Part shown: positions 1 to 11,424 of the stretch, piece by piece
How positions within the stretch are numbered: position 1 is the first letter of the stretch
Layout of the letters: each line of letters starts with the position of its first letter
Source of the DNA: Harmonia axyridis
Lineage: Eukaryota; Arthropoda; Insecta; Coleoptera; Coccinellidae
Assembly: GCF_914767665.1 (NCBI RefSeq)
Contig: NC_059505.1
Span: forward strand, 23,433,506 to 23,497,505
Length of the DNA stretch: 64,000 bases
Direction: 5' to 3'
Notes under the pieces: model-generated
Seen by the model: the letters and a program-made list of their open reading frames with translations, nothing else
Databases searched by the model: none
What the model was told of the DNA's origin: nothing
Program-made: the position numbers and the translations under genes

Positions 1-916
1 ACCTTTAAAAAATTTTTCTAGGAAAACTGGACGTTTGCAGGAAAAAATTAAAACGCTCCAGTAATGTAAACTTATGGTAAAATCTGAAGCAGTTAGCGAA
101 TTTTTGAAAACATAATGTACAGGGTGTTTTTTCAACCTGCAAATTTAAACTGAACTTATCATAATCCCCACCCTCTATTTCTGAGAAAGTGTTACAATTA
201 TTGAAAGAAGACAATCATGTTGTTCTACACTGAAGATTTCATCAATATTGATCAAGCCATATTAAAGTTATGAATAAAAGAAAAATCGGTCGAATCGGAC
301 AAATCACCCTGTAGACTCTCAATAAAGTCTTGAATAGTATAGACTCCTCCTAAAATCTAACGGTCACCTCCGGAATCACCCTGTATATGTGAAATAGTCG
401 TTCGAAGGATAGATTATAGATCACAAAAATCTTGAATAAACTAGCTCTCAAAAGCTACTGATTCCAAGTATGTGATTTCCTTGAATTTTTCTTAATTCAA
501 TTCACTTTCATTCCACCCTGTAGATCCAAGCAATTTATGAGATAATGAGAACTGAGTATTTCTGGTCCCTTGCATTAGCTTCGGTAATTATGTTACATTG
601 GACGGTTCTGATTAAAAAATTCCTACTCAACAATGATACACCTCAACATTTCTAGGAAAGGATCACCTAAGAAAGTGCCAGTTTAATGAATTTCTCAAAA
701 CATCGATTTATATTCATTGTCAATCTATAGAATCACTAAATGAATTAAGTTCTTTTCCATATATTTAAACTTTGAGCATCCTAGATAGCATGTCAATTCA
801 ATGGACACAAACGGTTTCAAGGTAACAATTGGTCAACGTAAAACCCATGTGTTAATTTAAATAACAATGTATTTGGTTAAATAAAGTATTATTGTATTCG
901 TACAAATTTCAAGATA
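1..916. other. Gene-free repeat-derived DNA
   Basis: No reading frame here looks like a protein. The stretch holds scattered ends of TIR elements: CAGGGTGT at 120-127 and CACCCTGTA at 305-313, 377-385 and 514-522. Such boxes terminate most foldback elements later in the window, so this is probably a pile of truncated copies. No complete element could be delimited. Confidence 0.6.
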
Positions 917-1532
917 GTCTAGGATCCCGATATAAAACGACCTTCACCGGGATGCTTATTTGATAAAACGTATTTTATATTCAATTTAACATGTCAATAA
1001 ATATATCACATATGGGTTGCCTAACAAATTTTAGTCCAGAGTAGGTTTAATTAATAATTAAAAAAAATTTTTTCTCAAACATTTCACCGGTTTGCTTATT
1101 AGATAAATTCTATACCAATCGAAAGTATGAAGTCCATAAAATGTGCAAACGTTAGGTTGCCTATTTTTTTCCGGTCACAACCCTCGGGTAGCCAGGTATA
1201 AACAGGTCAATCTATACTAGCATTTTGCAACGGTCTGATTATTGAATCAAAATCAATAAAATTAAAGATTATTTTATTATGAACACGGTGGTATAGGGTT
1301 GCCTGCGAAAAATCAGTCCAGAATCCCGGTTGTCGAATTTTAAAAAGTTAAATATTGCTGCGAGTGAATGTGTGCGACTGAGAGGTCCCAATCCCAATTA
1401 AACCTACTCTGAACTAAAATTTGTTAGGCAACCCATATTGTATATATTTATTGACATGTTAAATTAAATATTAAATACGTTTTATCGAATAAGCATCTCG
1501 GTGAAGGTCGTTTTATATCGGGATCCTATACT
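917..1532. mobile_element. Inverted-repeat element with internal degenerate units
   Basis: The left arm (917-1050) and right arm (1395-1532) are reverse complements over about 135 bp, both ending next to GGATCC. Between them are diverged copies of the same unit: a segment like TGCTTATTNGATAAA followed about 85-100 bp later by GGTTGCCT recurs near 950-1041, 1088-1175 and 1228-1310, and inverted near 1400-1500. The element therefore looks like a degenerate ~140-bp satellite-like array with one inverted unit. No coding capacity. Class unknown. Confidence 0.7.
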
Positions 1533-2232
1533 AAGATGAATGAGAGCCTGAAATAAAATAACTTTCGTTTGAAAATGACTCTTCCGAATCGATTTAAAGT
1601 ATTCTTTCTGTGTTTTCCTTTTTTTTCAACTTGGAGTTAACACACAATCTCCACAAAGTCAAAAGAAAAATGGAGCTGAGTCTGCATGCAAGTATTCGCA
1701 GAATCCTCGACCATTCAAGAGTTCCCTAACCCGTCGACCCCTCGGATGTGAAGCCCCCAGGAAGGACTGTCCTCATTCCAAACCTTCATTCGAGAGGAAG
1801 GAACGAATAAATGCCTTCATTATGATAATGTTCCGGGGGAAATTACGTGGAATCTGACACACGCCATTATGGAAATTTCGTCCGGACTGAAAATTCGAAA
1901 TTCCGCTAATTCAAACCGAACCGTGACTCCCTGCCCTCTTCAATACTGCATAATTTTTTGCAAGATGAGGCAACTCTGAGGTCGTCGGATTCACGACGGA
2001 AATTCGCCGGAGTAATTTAATATGTCTGAGATAACATTCCGAACTGACAAAAAAAATAAGATATTTGAAATTCTCTCAGAAATGATATATATATATATAT
2101 ATATTCTTTTGAGAAAGAGCAAATACAAAATATTAATTTCAAACAATCAAGCATATGTGTCGATGAAATGATATGATTGATAAGTATGCCATATTTACAA
2201 TTCGAATTTCCGACCCTATAATAATATATATA
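1533..2232. other. Gene-free stretch with GC-richer island and (AT)n
   Basis: From about 1670 to 2020 the sequence is noticeably GC-richer than its surroundings, has no obvious second copy in the window and lacks a long reading frame; it is a candidate conserved non-coding island. A short (AT)n microsatellite lies at 2085-2104. Confidence 0.5.
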
Positions 2233-2466
2233 CAGGGTGTACCATGAGTGGTTAGTTTAGGAGATACAGAGTAATTGATGAAAATTGGCCTAAATTTTTG
2301 ATATCCATAACTCGGAATTGGATAGTCTGATTTTGTTTAAATTTTGTAAGTTAGTTCACTTTATGGAAGTCTTCGAAAAGGTTCAATGTAATTTCAATAT
2401 TTCCAGGGCAGTACTCCGATTTTTGAGTAGTTTTTTTCTTTAAAATATTCGAAATATAATATATTT

Positions 2467-2589
2467 CGACATTCCTCTAAAACCTAGAAAAATATATTAT
2501 ATTATAATATATTTTTTTAGCTAAAAAACCTAAACCTAAAAAAATATATTATATTATAATATATTTTTTTAGGTTTTAGAGGAATGTCG
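2467..2589. repeat. 123-bp AT-rich hairpin
   Basis: Runs from CGACATTCCTCTAAAACC to its reverse complement GGTTTTAGAGGAATGTCG, each followed inward by a TATATTATATTATAATATA tract. The outer 10 bases equal the terminal bases of the inner element at 2580-3890, so an extra inverted copy of that element's end has been added on its left side. Confidence 0.75.
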
Positions 2590-3890
2590 TGATTGCCATG
2601 GAAGAATAAATAATTCAGTCTAATAATAATAATAGATATAATACATTCATTTGCAGAAATATCATACACTCTACAAACAAACAAAATTCCCAAAAAGGCC
2701 TAGTCTGTCCGTGGAATGAACAACAAAATTGATTTTTATTCTCAATTTTATGAACAGTGTAAAATAACAAAGCCAGTATATGCGACACACAACTGAACAA
2801 AAAAAATATACATTTTTTCCTTTCCATTCTTTCAAGCGTTTTGGGAAGGCAGGTTCTAACAAGACAAACGAAGATATAGCAACAGAGAGTTAACTGAATT
2901 TGAAAAGGTCAGATATTCTGTGCCTATCCATCAGAAAGGGCTTCACTCTTTCCTACTTGAAATGACACCCTTGTTTCAAAAAAGAAGCAAAAGAAAGAAT
3001 TCCTGTTTTATGTAACTTTTTCAAAATACGATCCTGTGCTTATACTTTCGTGATGATATTCGATGTTATCAGCTGATGTTTAGACTTTTATAGCTTTCTG
3101 TTAAATTTTTCTTCATTTTAAAACCATCAGCACCTACTGAGTGTTGTAGCTTGTAACACGCTGCTAAAATATCGATAAGAAGTACACATAATCAAACTGT
3201 GAGTTCTTTTGAAACTAGGAATTAAAATCTGAACAAAATGACGTAACCATCTTGGAAAAGTAAACCGTGGGTCTATTCAAACCTATTTATTTCAATTCCT
3301 GAAATGGTGGTTCTGTGGAAAGGCTACCAAATCACCGGATCTTACTTCTTCCGATTATTTTCTGTGGGGTTATTTGAAAGATATATGCCATTGGAAACAT
3401 TCCATGGGATCAGTTGCGGCACAGTATAAAAGAAGCTTGCGCAGATGAAAGAGACAATCTCGATATGATTAGAAGAGCAATAAACCCTTATATGAGAGCT
3501 AGGAAATATGTAGAAATTGAGAGACTTCATTTCCAAATTTATTGTCATACTCACTCCTCGTTCAATACTTTGTTTTGGTGTTATGGTTACGTCATTTTGT
3601 TCCGAATTTAATTTCTACTTTCTAAAGAATTCAGTTTGATCCTGCATATTTCCAATTTATATTTTATGCTACGTGTTATTATACTCAGTTGGTACTGACG
3701 GTTTTAGAAAGAAGAAAAATTCAACAAAATGCTAAAAAGTTCTAAATCTCAGATGATAACATCAGATATTATCACGAAAGTAATAAAAACATGAATTCTT
3801 TCGATTGCCACTCAAAGTGTGCCATTTAAAGAAAAAATTGAATTGATCAGACTGAATTATGTATTTATTCATGGCAATAACGACATTCCT
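2580..3890. mobile_element. Inner TIR element with mariner-superfamily remnant
   Basis: The left end AGGAATGTCG, followed by ATTGCCATG and AATTCAGTCT, is mirrored at the right end by AGACTGAATTATG, ATGGCAATAACGACATTCCT. The TIRs are about 45 bp with a few mismatches. The 1.3 kb between them contains a plus-strand transposase fragment near 3310-3546, so this is a degenerate copy of a once coding element of the Tc1/mariner (IS630) superfamily. Confidence 0.65.
3310..3546 (+). pseudogene. Transposase C-terminal remnant, Tc1/mariner superfamily
   Basis: Translation at 3329-3382 gives KSPDLTSSDYFLWGYLKD, the block around the third catalytic aspartate of mariner-like DDE transposases (SPDL-x-x-x-DYFLWG). 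Shortly after, the frame shifts by one; from about 3414 the other frame gives HSIKEACADERDNLDMIRR and later RARKYVEIERLHFQ, matching in layout the family's C-terminal end (IKEA...R.F..R...C...G.HF). The N-terminal two thirds, including the first two catalytic residues, are missing or unrecognisable. It lies between the TIRs of the inner element. The enzyme would have cut and pasted its element; this copy cannot be functional. Family assignment is from remembered motif patterns. Confidence 0.65.
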
Positions 3891-4095
3891 GTGAAATGTA
3901 AAAAAAAATTGAATTCGGAGCCTAGAGGATAAAACTCAATAATCTGAGTATTGCCCTGAAAATATGAGAATCACATGGAACGTTTAGAGGTGTTGTATAG
4001 AGGAAACCCACAAAAATTTGATACCCAAGTGAAGGATTCGAGAAATTTAGGCCAATTCTCATGAACCACCTTGTATCTCCGAAACAAACAGTTTT

Positions 4096-4714
4096 AGGAT
4101 ACAAAGCAAACTACTTTCCTGTCTGGATGACCTGCATTTACCACTAGACCACTGACCAACCACTCAGCAATCAGTCATGTTCACACCTTATAAATACATC
4201 TAATAATAATGGAAATTTTCATTGGGTGAAGATTTACCCAAATCTGAACAGCTGAATAATTTGAAATTCCACATTTATTCAGTGAATATTGAATGATTCG
4301 CAGAACACTACTATTATATCGAATAAAACTTCTTGATGAAAAATTTCCAATCTCCAATTCACCAACTATCACTATAATTTCGATTAATTCAAAGACATCA
4401 ACAACACTCTGCCGTTATTTGTGACACTATGCTTCATCTCCCTTCGGTCCCGAAAAGTTAGCCCTCCACAATGCTTCTCCCGAGAAGTTTTAATTTATGC
4501 ATGCTAAACGTAAACCGTATATTCAAAGGAGTTGAAATTCCTATGGGAGCTCTAACGCTCTAACCCGAATGCCCAAATTCAGCAAAATTGGACTGGTCGA
4601 ATGGAAAATACCGTTATTCGTTAAGTTTGCGCATGGGTAAGATCCAGTATCTATACGAAAGAGTTGAAATTGTTGAAAAACCCATCACAAATCTAAATAT
4701 ACATAAGCTGAAAT
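4096..4714. other. Gene-free stretch, modest GC-richer patch
   Basis: No gene or repeat recognised. About 4400-4660 is less AT-rich than its neighbours and appears single-copy in the window. Confidence 0.45.
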
Positions 4715-5600
4715 TTTCGTAAGTAATTGCACAAGTGCATCAAAATTACCGATAATTTTGCATGACAGCGTGTTGTCATAAAAACTGCATGAGTTCATTT
4801 TCATTTTTGGAGAAAGAGCCCGACACCGAAGGTGGAGGGCTCTTTCTCCAAAAATGAAAATGACCGAATGCAGTTTTTCAAAGAAAACACGCTGGAATGC
4901 GAAATTATCCGGTCATTTTGATGCACGAGTGTAATTCGGGGGAATATTTCCCTCCTGTCAAAAATTCTATGTATCTGGAGAACAATTATCGAAAATTACA
5001 GCGATAATTGCATTGTAGAAAGCGAAACTGCACTGCGATAATTGTTCTGTTCATAGATGCTTAGATTCTATGCATCTAACACAGTTCGAATCTATGGCAA
5101 TTCCATTCTAAATCAGTTTGACAGGTAATGTAACAGTTTATTCGGGAAATATTCCGCCGAATTACACTCGTGCATCAAAATGACCGGATAATTTCGCATT
5201 CCAGCGTGTTTTCTTTGAAAAACTGCATTCGGTCATTTTCATTTTTGGAGAAAGAGCCCTCCACCTTCGGTGTCGGGCTCTTTCTCCAAAAATGAAAATG
5301 ACCGAATGCAGTTTTTCAAAGAAAACACGCTGGAATGCGAAATTATCGGTAATTTTGATGCACTTGTGCAATTACTTATGAATATTTCCCGAATGAACTG
5401 TTACATTACTTGTCGAACTGATTTAGAATGGAATTGCCATAGATTCGAACTGTGTAAGTTGCATAGAAACTATGTATCTGTGAACAGAACAATTATCGCA
5501 GTGCAGTTTCGCTTCCTACAATGCAATTATCGCTGTAATTTTCGATAATTGTTCTCCAGATACATAGAATTTTTGACAGGAGGGAAATATTCATGAAAAT
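4715..5600. repeat. Alternating inverted-unit array (A-S-A'-S')
   Basis: Unit A (about 4715-4942) is itself a hairpin around GAGAAAGAGCCC...GGGCTCTTTCTC. Spacer S (about 4943-5157) follows. Unit A' (about 5158-5387) is the reverse complement of A: its loop TCCACCTTCGGTGTC is the exact complement of A's loop GACACCGAAGGTGGA. S' (5388-5600) is the reverse complement of S, from AATATTTCCCGAATGAAC to GGAGGGAAATATT. S-A'-S' is thus a palindrome of about 660 bp with an extra A on its left. The reading frames seen here on both strands are by-products of the symmetry. Confidence 0.85.
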
Positions 5601-5727
5601 TCCACACATGTGATTTTTAACCAATCAGAACGTGTATTTCTGACGGATCACCATTGTAACAGAAGAATTTTAGTGGAAATTTTTCCCTCGTGAGAACCCA
5701 ACAGCGAATTATACTGGAAATTTTTTT

Positions 5728-5990
5728 GACGTTTATAATGACACAATATTTTTTTGGCAATCTCTTTTTTATTTGTTCACATGATAATTTTGATTCATTT
5801 CAACTACAAGCTTAGATGTTTTCTAAATTCTTAGGACCATTATGATTAATGTTTTTTTTGACATTTATTATGACAAAATATTTTTTTTGGCAATCTCATA
5901 TTATTTGTTCACATGATAATTTTGATTCATTTCAACTACAAGCTTAGATGTTTTCTAAATTCTTTGGACCATTATGATTAATGTTTTATA
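5728..5990. repeat. Tandem duplication, 132-bp period
   Basis: Two nearly identical units (5728-5859 and 5860-5990) share ACATGATAATTTTGATTCAT and CAAGCTTAGATGTTTTC; they differ mainly in the length of T-runs. Confidence 0.85.
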
Positions 5991-6117
5991 AAACGCAATT
6001 ATTTTATACTATGGCAGGTTGATTGGAAGTTGCTGCTTCTTCTTTGTTTAGGGTATTTGATGAAGACCAAAATTGATGTTGTTGGAAATAAACAAATTTG
6101 GTGTGAAATTTTCTAAC

Positions 6118-6251
6118 CGAATACCACACGAGGTCAAATTAAATCCGGAAATTTTTTCTCGGTCATTAAAATTTTCAGAAAATAATAATTTTCAAAATAT
6201 ACATGATCTCGAAAAAATTTCCGGAAATGATTTGACCTCTAGTGGTATTAC
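6118..6251. repeat. Imperfect hairpin / short MITE-like element
   Basis: AATACCACACGAGGTCAAAT at the left is mirrored by ATTTGACCTCTAGTGGTATT at the right, and both arms continue into TCCGGAAATTTTTTC. Arms are about 45 bp around a 40-bp AT-rich loop. No coding capacity. Confidence 0.75.
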
Positions 6252-6600
6252 TAGTGAAAATATTTACTAACTGTTTCTATTGATTGAGATAGGACCAAGG
6301 AAATGCGAGATGAACTCAACGTAAGTATATCCTATATGTGGATTTAATATGCAACAATCTTATTCGGTACGTACGAGCTTCAGTCGTGAATAAAAAAGTA
6401 GATAGACAAGAATGAAAAATTAGGTATCCCAAATTTTTTATTGAAGAAAAATTCTACATAACTAAAGATAAATACACAAGTTGAGAATGGGAACAGATTT
6501 TAAATTTACAAATGTAGATAGATGTAGTTTTTAAAAGCATGACATATACTTGGGACGATATGGAATACTAGACTGAAGGGACATACGAATACAGCACATG

Positions 6601-7520
6601 CACTGTGTCCGTAAAGTATGGAACAAATTTATTCTTAACTAAACAGACCATTTTCAGAAATAATCCTGAAACACGTCGATTTTTTATTTAAATTTACCGT
6701 ATTTTAAACTAATAATCTAATATAAAGGGTAAATTACTTTCGAGTAATGACGTCACCGTCATTGTTTTCAAATGGAACACCCCATTTTGTCTAAATTTTT
6801 CGATTAATCTAGCTGAGCTGATTCCAAAAATGTATCACATGTTGATTCCAATTGGATGGACCAAACCAGGATGGACCAAAATACAATAGTTTTGTTTGTG
6901 CTCTTAAAGTAACACGTAACATTCTTTATTAGTTAAATTAACAATATTATCAGAATACTTATTGTCTAGCGGCAATTGGTTTGAATGTAACACCCTGTTG
7001 TTACATTTTTAGATTAATAAAAATGTATAAAAGTAAGAAATAATTTCTTTCATATTCTGTCTGCTAGACAACAAGTACCAAACATATTTGGAAACAGCTC
7101 ATTTTTATTAATCTTAAAATGTAACAAACTACAGGGTGTTACATTCAAACCAAATGCCGCTAGAAAATAATTATTTTTGATAATATTGTTGATTTAACTG
7201 ATGGAGAATATTCCGCGTTCCTTTATAAGCACACACAAAACTATTGTATTCTTGTCCACCCTGTACCAATTGAAATCAACATTTGATGCATTTTTGGAAT
7301 CAGCTCAGCTAGAGTGATCGGAAAATTGAGACAAAAGGGGGTATTCCATTTAAAAAAAATTACGGTGACGTCATTACTCGAAAGTAATTCACCCTGTATA
7401 TCAGATTATTATTTCAAAATACGGTAAATTAAAATCAAAAATCGACGTGTTTCAGGATTATTTTTCGAAATGGTCTGTTTAGCTAGAAATGAATTTGTTC
7501 TATACTTTACGGAAACAGTG
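6601..7520. mobile_element. Foldback element, CACTGTGTCCG family
   Basis: The left end CACTGTGTCCGTAAAGTATG is mirrored by the right end CATACTTTACGG-type sequence ending CAGTG before TA. The whole 920 bp is a long imperfect palindrome. A nested palindrome (about 6990-7145) sits in the middle, bounded by AACACCCTGTTGTTACAT and its mirror. A half copy occurs at 39204-39569 and a shorter full copy at 55310-55880. No transposase. Confidence 0.8.
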
Positions 7521-8480
7521 TAGATTAACTATAGTTTACCAGATATCTTGTATCAACTGCCTCAATCCAGCTTGATCCAGATTTAAACTCTATGTTCCGA
7601 AAGTTTGACACACATCTTCAATTTTCATCTTTGCGCCAGGCCCGGTACTTAGTGAGTGACGTGTTATTTCATTCTGATGATGGAAGATGAAACAGAAAGT
7701 TTGACTTCTGATTCAACTAAATTAAGTATATCGAAGTAAAAATCTGCTGTACTGCCTGTACTGGAAAATGACGAAAATATAGTTAAGTTATTCGGTAATC
7801 GGCCAATTCAAACTGAGAGCACTATCCACGATCAGAGTCGTAAATTTAAGGGAAGTGCAGACAGTTGCCAATATCGATCAGGACACGTAGACCGGAACGA
7901 CTAATGTGCCACATAGATTACGAAACCGGAAGAACGAGCCGTCCATGTCTTATAACGAAAAACACCGGATCCAAGGGATCGGGTCGAATCTACCATTATT
8001 TTCACTCGGGGATGTAAATAATCCTGAATGATATATAATATTACCTTACAGGCCGAATCGAGTTGTCATAGTAGTGTGTTGATACCTAAACGAAATTTGT
8101 CTTTTGCAACCAAAAATCAAGTTGTCAAAAGCGACTCAAATATATTTTATGGGGGGTTCTGCGGATTTTTATTTATCTAAAAACTGCAAATTTTGTTTGG
8201 GTGAAAGATGCATCTAAATCAATGAAGATTCATCTTGTATTTCTATTTTGTAATATTTATGTTCCAAAGTTTCAAAACACTTTTCTTCGCGAATTTCTCA
8301 CTTTTTATATGAAAAATGTCCATTGGGTATAATTTATCTTCTATGAACAAAGTTTATTATTAAGGAAGATATATTATGAGTTTGATGATTTACGACATAA
8401 ACTCAGAAAATCCTAAATGAATTGAAGAGTTTTGAATGAAGGAACATAAACATATTAGAACACTATCATTATTTTTTTTT
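7521..8480. other. Gene-free stretch
   Basis: No reading frame or repeat recognised. About 7840-8000 is GC-richer than average and may be a small single-copy island. Confidence 0.45.
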
Positions 8481-8941
8481 AGCTAAATCGAACGCAATCA
8501 TAAAAAAATGGGTTTTAGTCTGAAAAACAAAAGTTATGGACTAATTCTGATCACAATTTTCCAATACAATATTTGAAACACCCCGTGACTAGTTTTTCAC
8601 AATTCAGGTGATACAAAATTACACACTATCCCCACATTCTTCTACTTCGAACATGTGAAAACGGTTAATGCTTAAGCTATTAATAATAGGAATAACGAGC
8701 ATGATGAATATTTTTCTTAGCTAAATCCAACGCAATCATAAAAAAAAGTGTTTCAGTTTGAAAAACAAAAGTAATGGACTAATTCTGATCACAATTTTTC
8801 AATACAATATTTGAAACACCCCGTGACTAGTTTTCCAAAATTCAGGTGATAAATATTCGCACACTATCCCCACATTCTTCTACTTCGAACATGTGAAAAC
8901 GGTTAATGCTTAAGCTATTAAGAATAGGATTAACGAGCATA
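8481..8941. repeat. Tandem dimer, 238-bp period
   Basis: Units 8481-8718 and 8719-8941 both begin AGCTAAATC and share GGACTAATTCTGATCACAAT, GAAACACCCCGTGACTAG and CATGTGAAAACGGTTAATGC, with roughly 5-8% differences by eye. The size and head-to-tail order suit a satellite monomer pair or a local duplication. Confidence 0.85.
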
Positions 8942-9968
8942 ATACACATTTTCACATATTCCCCCTTTTTTCGATATATTGAAAACTATTTCGACGAATG
9001 CCACGATTCAAATAGAAAGATATTCAGAAATACTAGATCATAACAAAAACAAAAATATAAAAAAAAATTTTTTTGGATAATTTTTTTATCATTCCTTTTA
9101 TAACTGAAAGAGCTCACGCAACTTGAGTGTGCTGGTTTCCAGGAGTGGCTAAGCGCTTTAGAAAACTTCAAAATGTCTATTATCTTTGTATCTAGACCAA
9201 TTAGGAAAAATTATTAAAGGAAAAATATCTTCCTTTTGACCTCAGGAATATATTGTTGCAATATATGTACAAGTCAAAGACCCATTCTGCATATGAACCT
9301 ATAGTTTGTAATATGTCGCTATGGATGAATTAATTATTATTATTATTATTATTATCGTGCTTGAAAAGTCCGTTTGACGCTTATGAAGATTCTGTGGATT
9401 AGAGCGTGGTAACTCAAGTCCAGTAGAATATTGTCATATTATGTACAGAACATTTTAAACTTCAAACAATAAAGCATGAGTAGATAAATTTCAGCATTAG
9501 CAGAGGAATTGCCAACGGGGCATCATGTATTTCAAGGTATGATACAAGAGCACAGATAAAAACATAAGCAAAAAATCTGTCTTCCGTATAGGTTTAGAGA
9601 TTGGTTTGTGTACTTGTTTACAGAATAAGCTGATATATTAATATAGCGATCTCGTTCATCCAAACAAAAAAATTTCATCCTTCCTTTTCACCAAAAGTTG
9701 GCGACGCGTATATTATATTTAAATTTGAAAACAAAGAAAAACAAAACCAGAAAAAAAAATAAAAGTTACAGTTTTCATTATATTGATTCAAAGTTAGCTG
9801 CTCATTCTAAGAAAAAAATCTGACACCGAATGGATAACTTTGAAATAACCATGAAATTTACAAATTTTCTAATCTGAACTTGAAAAACTTCACATTCTGT
9901 CATTCAGTGTTGGATAAAAATTAATAATAAAATGCAGGTGGTGGAGGGCAACAGTACCAGAGCCAATA
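8942..9968. other. Gene-free stretch with (ATT)n
   Basis: No gene recognised. An (ATT)n microsatellite lies at 9332-9355. The rest is AT-rich with frequent A and T runs. Confidence 0.5.
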
Positions 9969-9970
9969 TA

Positions 9971-10795
9971 CAGTGCACGTCAAAATTATTGAACAAATCA
10001 ATTTTTTCAGAAGAAAAATATTTGGCAACAAAATCCTGAAACAGGTCAATTTTTGTTACACTTTTACCAAATTTTTATGCATTTTTGGAGGATTTTTGTT
10101 GAACCCTGTGCCATTCCCATCAACCCTCTAAATTTTTTGAATAAGGAAAGTGGGTCATGTGGTACTTTTTTGGCAAGGTCTTTGTATTTTCTTTACAAGT
10201 GTGCAGAAATTTTGAAGAAAAAATGTTTTTTTTTTCTTTAATTACTTAGTTCAAAGAGATTTTCAGTATGTGCACTTTGTTATGGCTCATTTACTTTGAG
10301 ACGATGGTACCTGATGAAATTTGTCACCGAATGAAAGTCGACCATTACCGTTTTGTTCATGCACAACTTTCAACCCCTACGAACTCTTTAATGGAGTGAG
10401 GGGGTTGAAAGTTGTACAAAACTGTAATGGTCAACTTTCAATCGGTGACAAATTTCATCAGGTACAATCGTCTCAAACTAAATGAGCCATGACAAAGTGC
10501 ACATACTGAAAACCTCTCTGAACTCACAAATTTTTCAAAAAAAAAATTTTTTCTTGAAAATTTCTACACGCCTGTAAAGAAAATAGGACTTTGCCAAAAA
10601 AGTACCACATGACCCACTTTCCCTATTCAAAAACTTCAGAGGGTTGATGAGGATGGCACAGGACGTAACAAAAATCCTTCAAAAATGCATAAAATTTTGT
10701 AAAATTGGAACAAAAATTGATCTGTTTCAGGATTTTGTTGCCAAATATTTTTTTTCTGAGAAAATGAATTTGTTCCATAATTTTGACGTGCACAG
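9971..10795. mobile_element. Foldback element, CAGTGCACGTC family
   Basis: Flanked by TA (9969-9970 and 10796-10797). The left end CAGTGCACGTCAAAATTATT is mirrored by AATTTTGACGTGCACAG. The arms are palindromic almost to the centre (near 10390, a GGGGGTTGAAAGTTGTAC-type motif in both). It is non-coding. A second, longer copy with insertions is at 55887-57707. Subterminal sequence (GAACAAAT..., AATCCTGAAACA, GTCAATTTTT) is shared with the CACTGTGTCCG family. Confidence 0.85.
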
Positions 10796-10799
10796 TATA

Positions 10800-11424
10800 C
10801 AGGGTGTTTCCTAAATATGTGACAAAAATTCAGGGGGTTGTTCCTTGGACTATTCTAAGAATATTTTGTCCTTTGATGATTTTTGAAAAACCTATTCGTT
10901 TCGAAGATATAGGGGAAACAAAATTCCAGATAATAACATTTTATTATGAAAAATTACATGAAAATTCAACTCAACCTACAAAAACTGTTGAAAATGACCA
11001 CCTCTAGCCAGCATACAAGCATCCAATCTTCTCCTCATTGACTGCCGAACCCTTTCAAAAACACCAGGATCATTTCTTATTAAGTAACACCCAGCAATGA
11101 TCCGATTTCGCAAGTCTTCCACATTTTCTACTGGAGTGGTATAAACTAATGATTTTAGATGGCCCCATAGGAAATAACTGGCCGTTTTTAGTAATTGGAA
11201 TGTTGTTAAACAAATTTAAAAATAAATTGTACCTACTTAGTAAACACAGTGCGGTACGCATTTTTATTTAAACTATTATTAATTTTAAAAATATGAAAAA
11301 TGTTGTTCGCCCTGTATCTTCGAAACAAAGAGGTTTTTCAAAAATCATCCAAGGACAAAACATGCTTAAAATAGTCCAAGGAACAACCCCCTGAATTTTT
11401 GCCGCATGTTTAGGAAACACCCTG
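10800..11424. mobile_element. TIR element with transposase remnant
   Basis: Flanked by TA (10798-10799 and 11425-11426). The ends CAGGGTGTTTCCTAAA and TTTAGGAAACACCCTG open TIRs of roughly 130 bp that include GGGGGTTGTTCCTTGGACTA. It lies one TA away from the foldback element ending at 10795, so one element probably inserted at the other's target site. It contains a short minus-strand transposase tail and is an internally deleted copy. Confidence 0.85.
10976..11173 (-). pseudogene. Transposase C-terminal fragment, Tc1/mariner superfamily
   Basis: The minus strand reads open for 65 codons to a TAG at 10976-10978. It begins FLWGHLKSLVYTTPVENVED, has IRNDPGVFERVRQSMRRR in the middle and ends GGHFQQFL. 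The FLWG block follows the third catalytic aspartate in mariner-like transposases, and the ERVR...RR...C...GGHF ending is the usual C-terminus of insect members. Everything upstream, including all catalytic aspartates, is absent, so this is the tail left after an internal deletion between two long TIRs. Unlike the other remnants it has no frameshift, suggesting a fairly recent origin of the deleted form. Assignment rests on remembered motif patterns. Confidence 0.75.

Larger units (their letters stand above)
2233..4095. mobile_element. Outer TIR element split by a nested insertion
   Basis: Starts with CAGGGTGTACC. Sequence at about 2262-2440 (GGAGATACA, then ATTGGCCTAAATTT, ending near GGGCAGTACTC) returns inverted at about 3925-4082. 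The arms are diverged but clearly homologous. Between them sits a second TIR element (2580-3890). The outer copy is therefore an old CAGGGTG-type element that served as target for the inner one. No coding sequence of its own was recognised. Confidence 0.65.

Noticed and set aside
5162..5548. Overlapping open frames on both strands in the 5.2-5.5 kb region
   Set aside because: They lie within a palindrome, mirror each other and have no domain; they follow from the inverted array, not from a gene.
8481..8941. CRISPR-like or other spaced repeat array
   Set aside because: The repeats are two adjacent 238-bp copies without unique spacers, and the sequence is eukaryotic.
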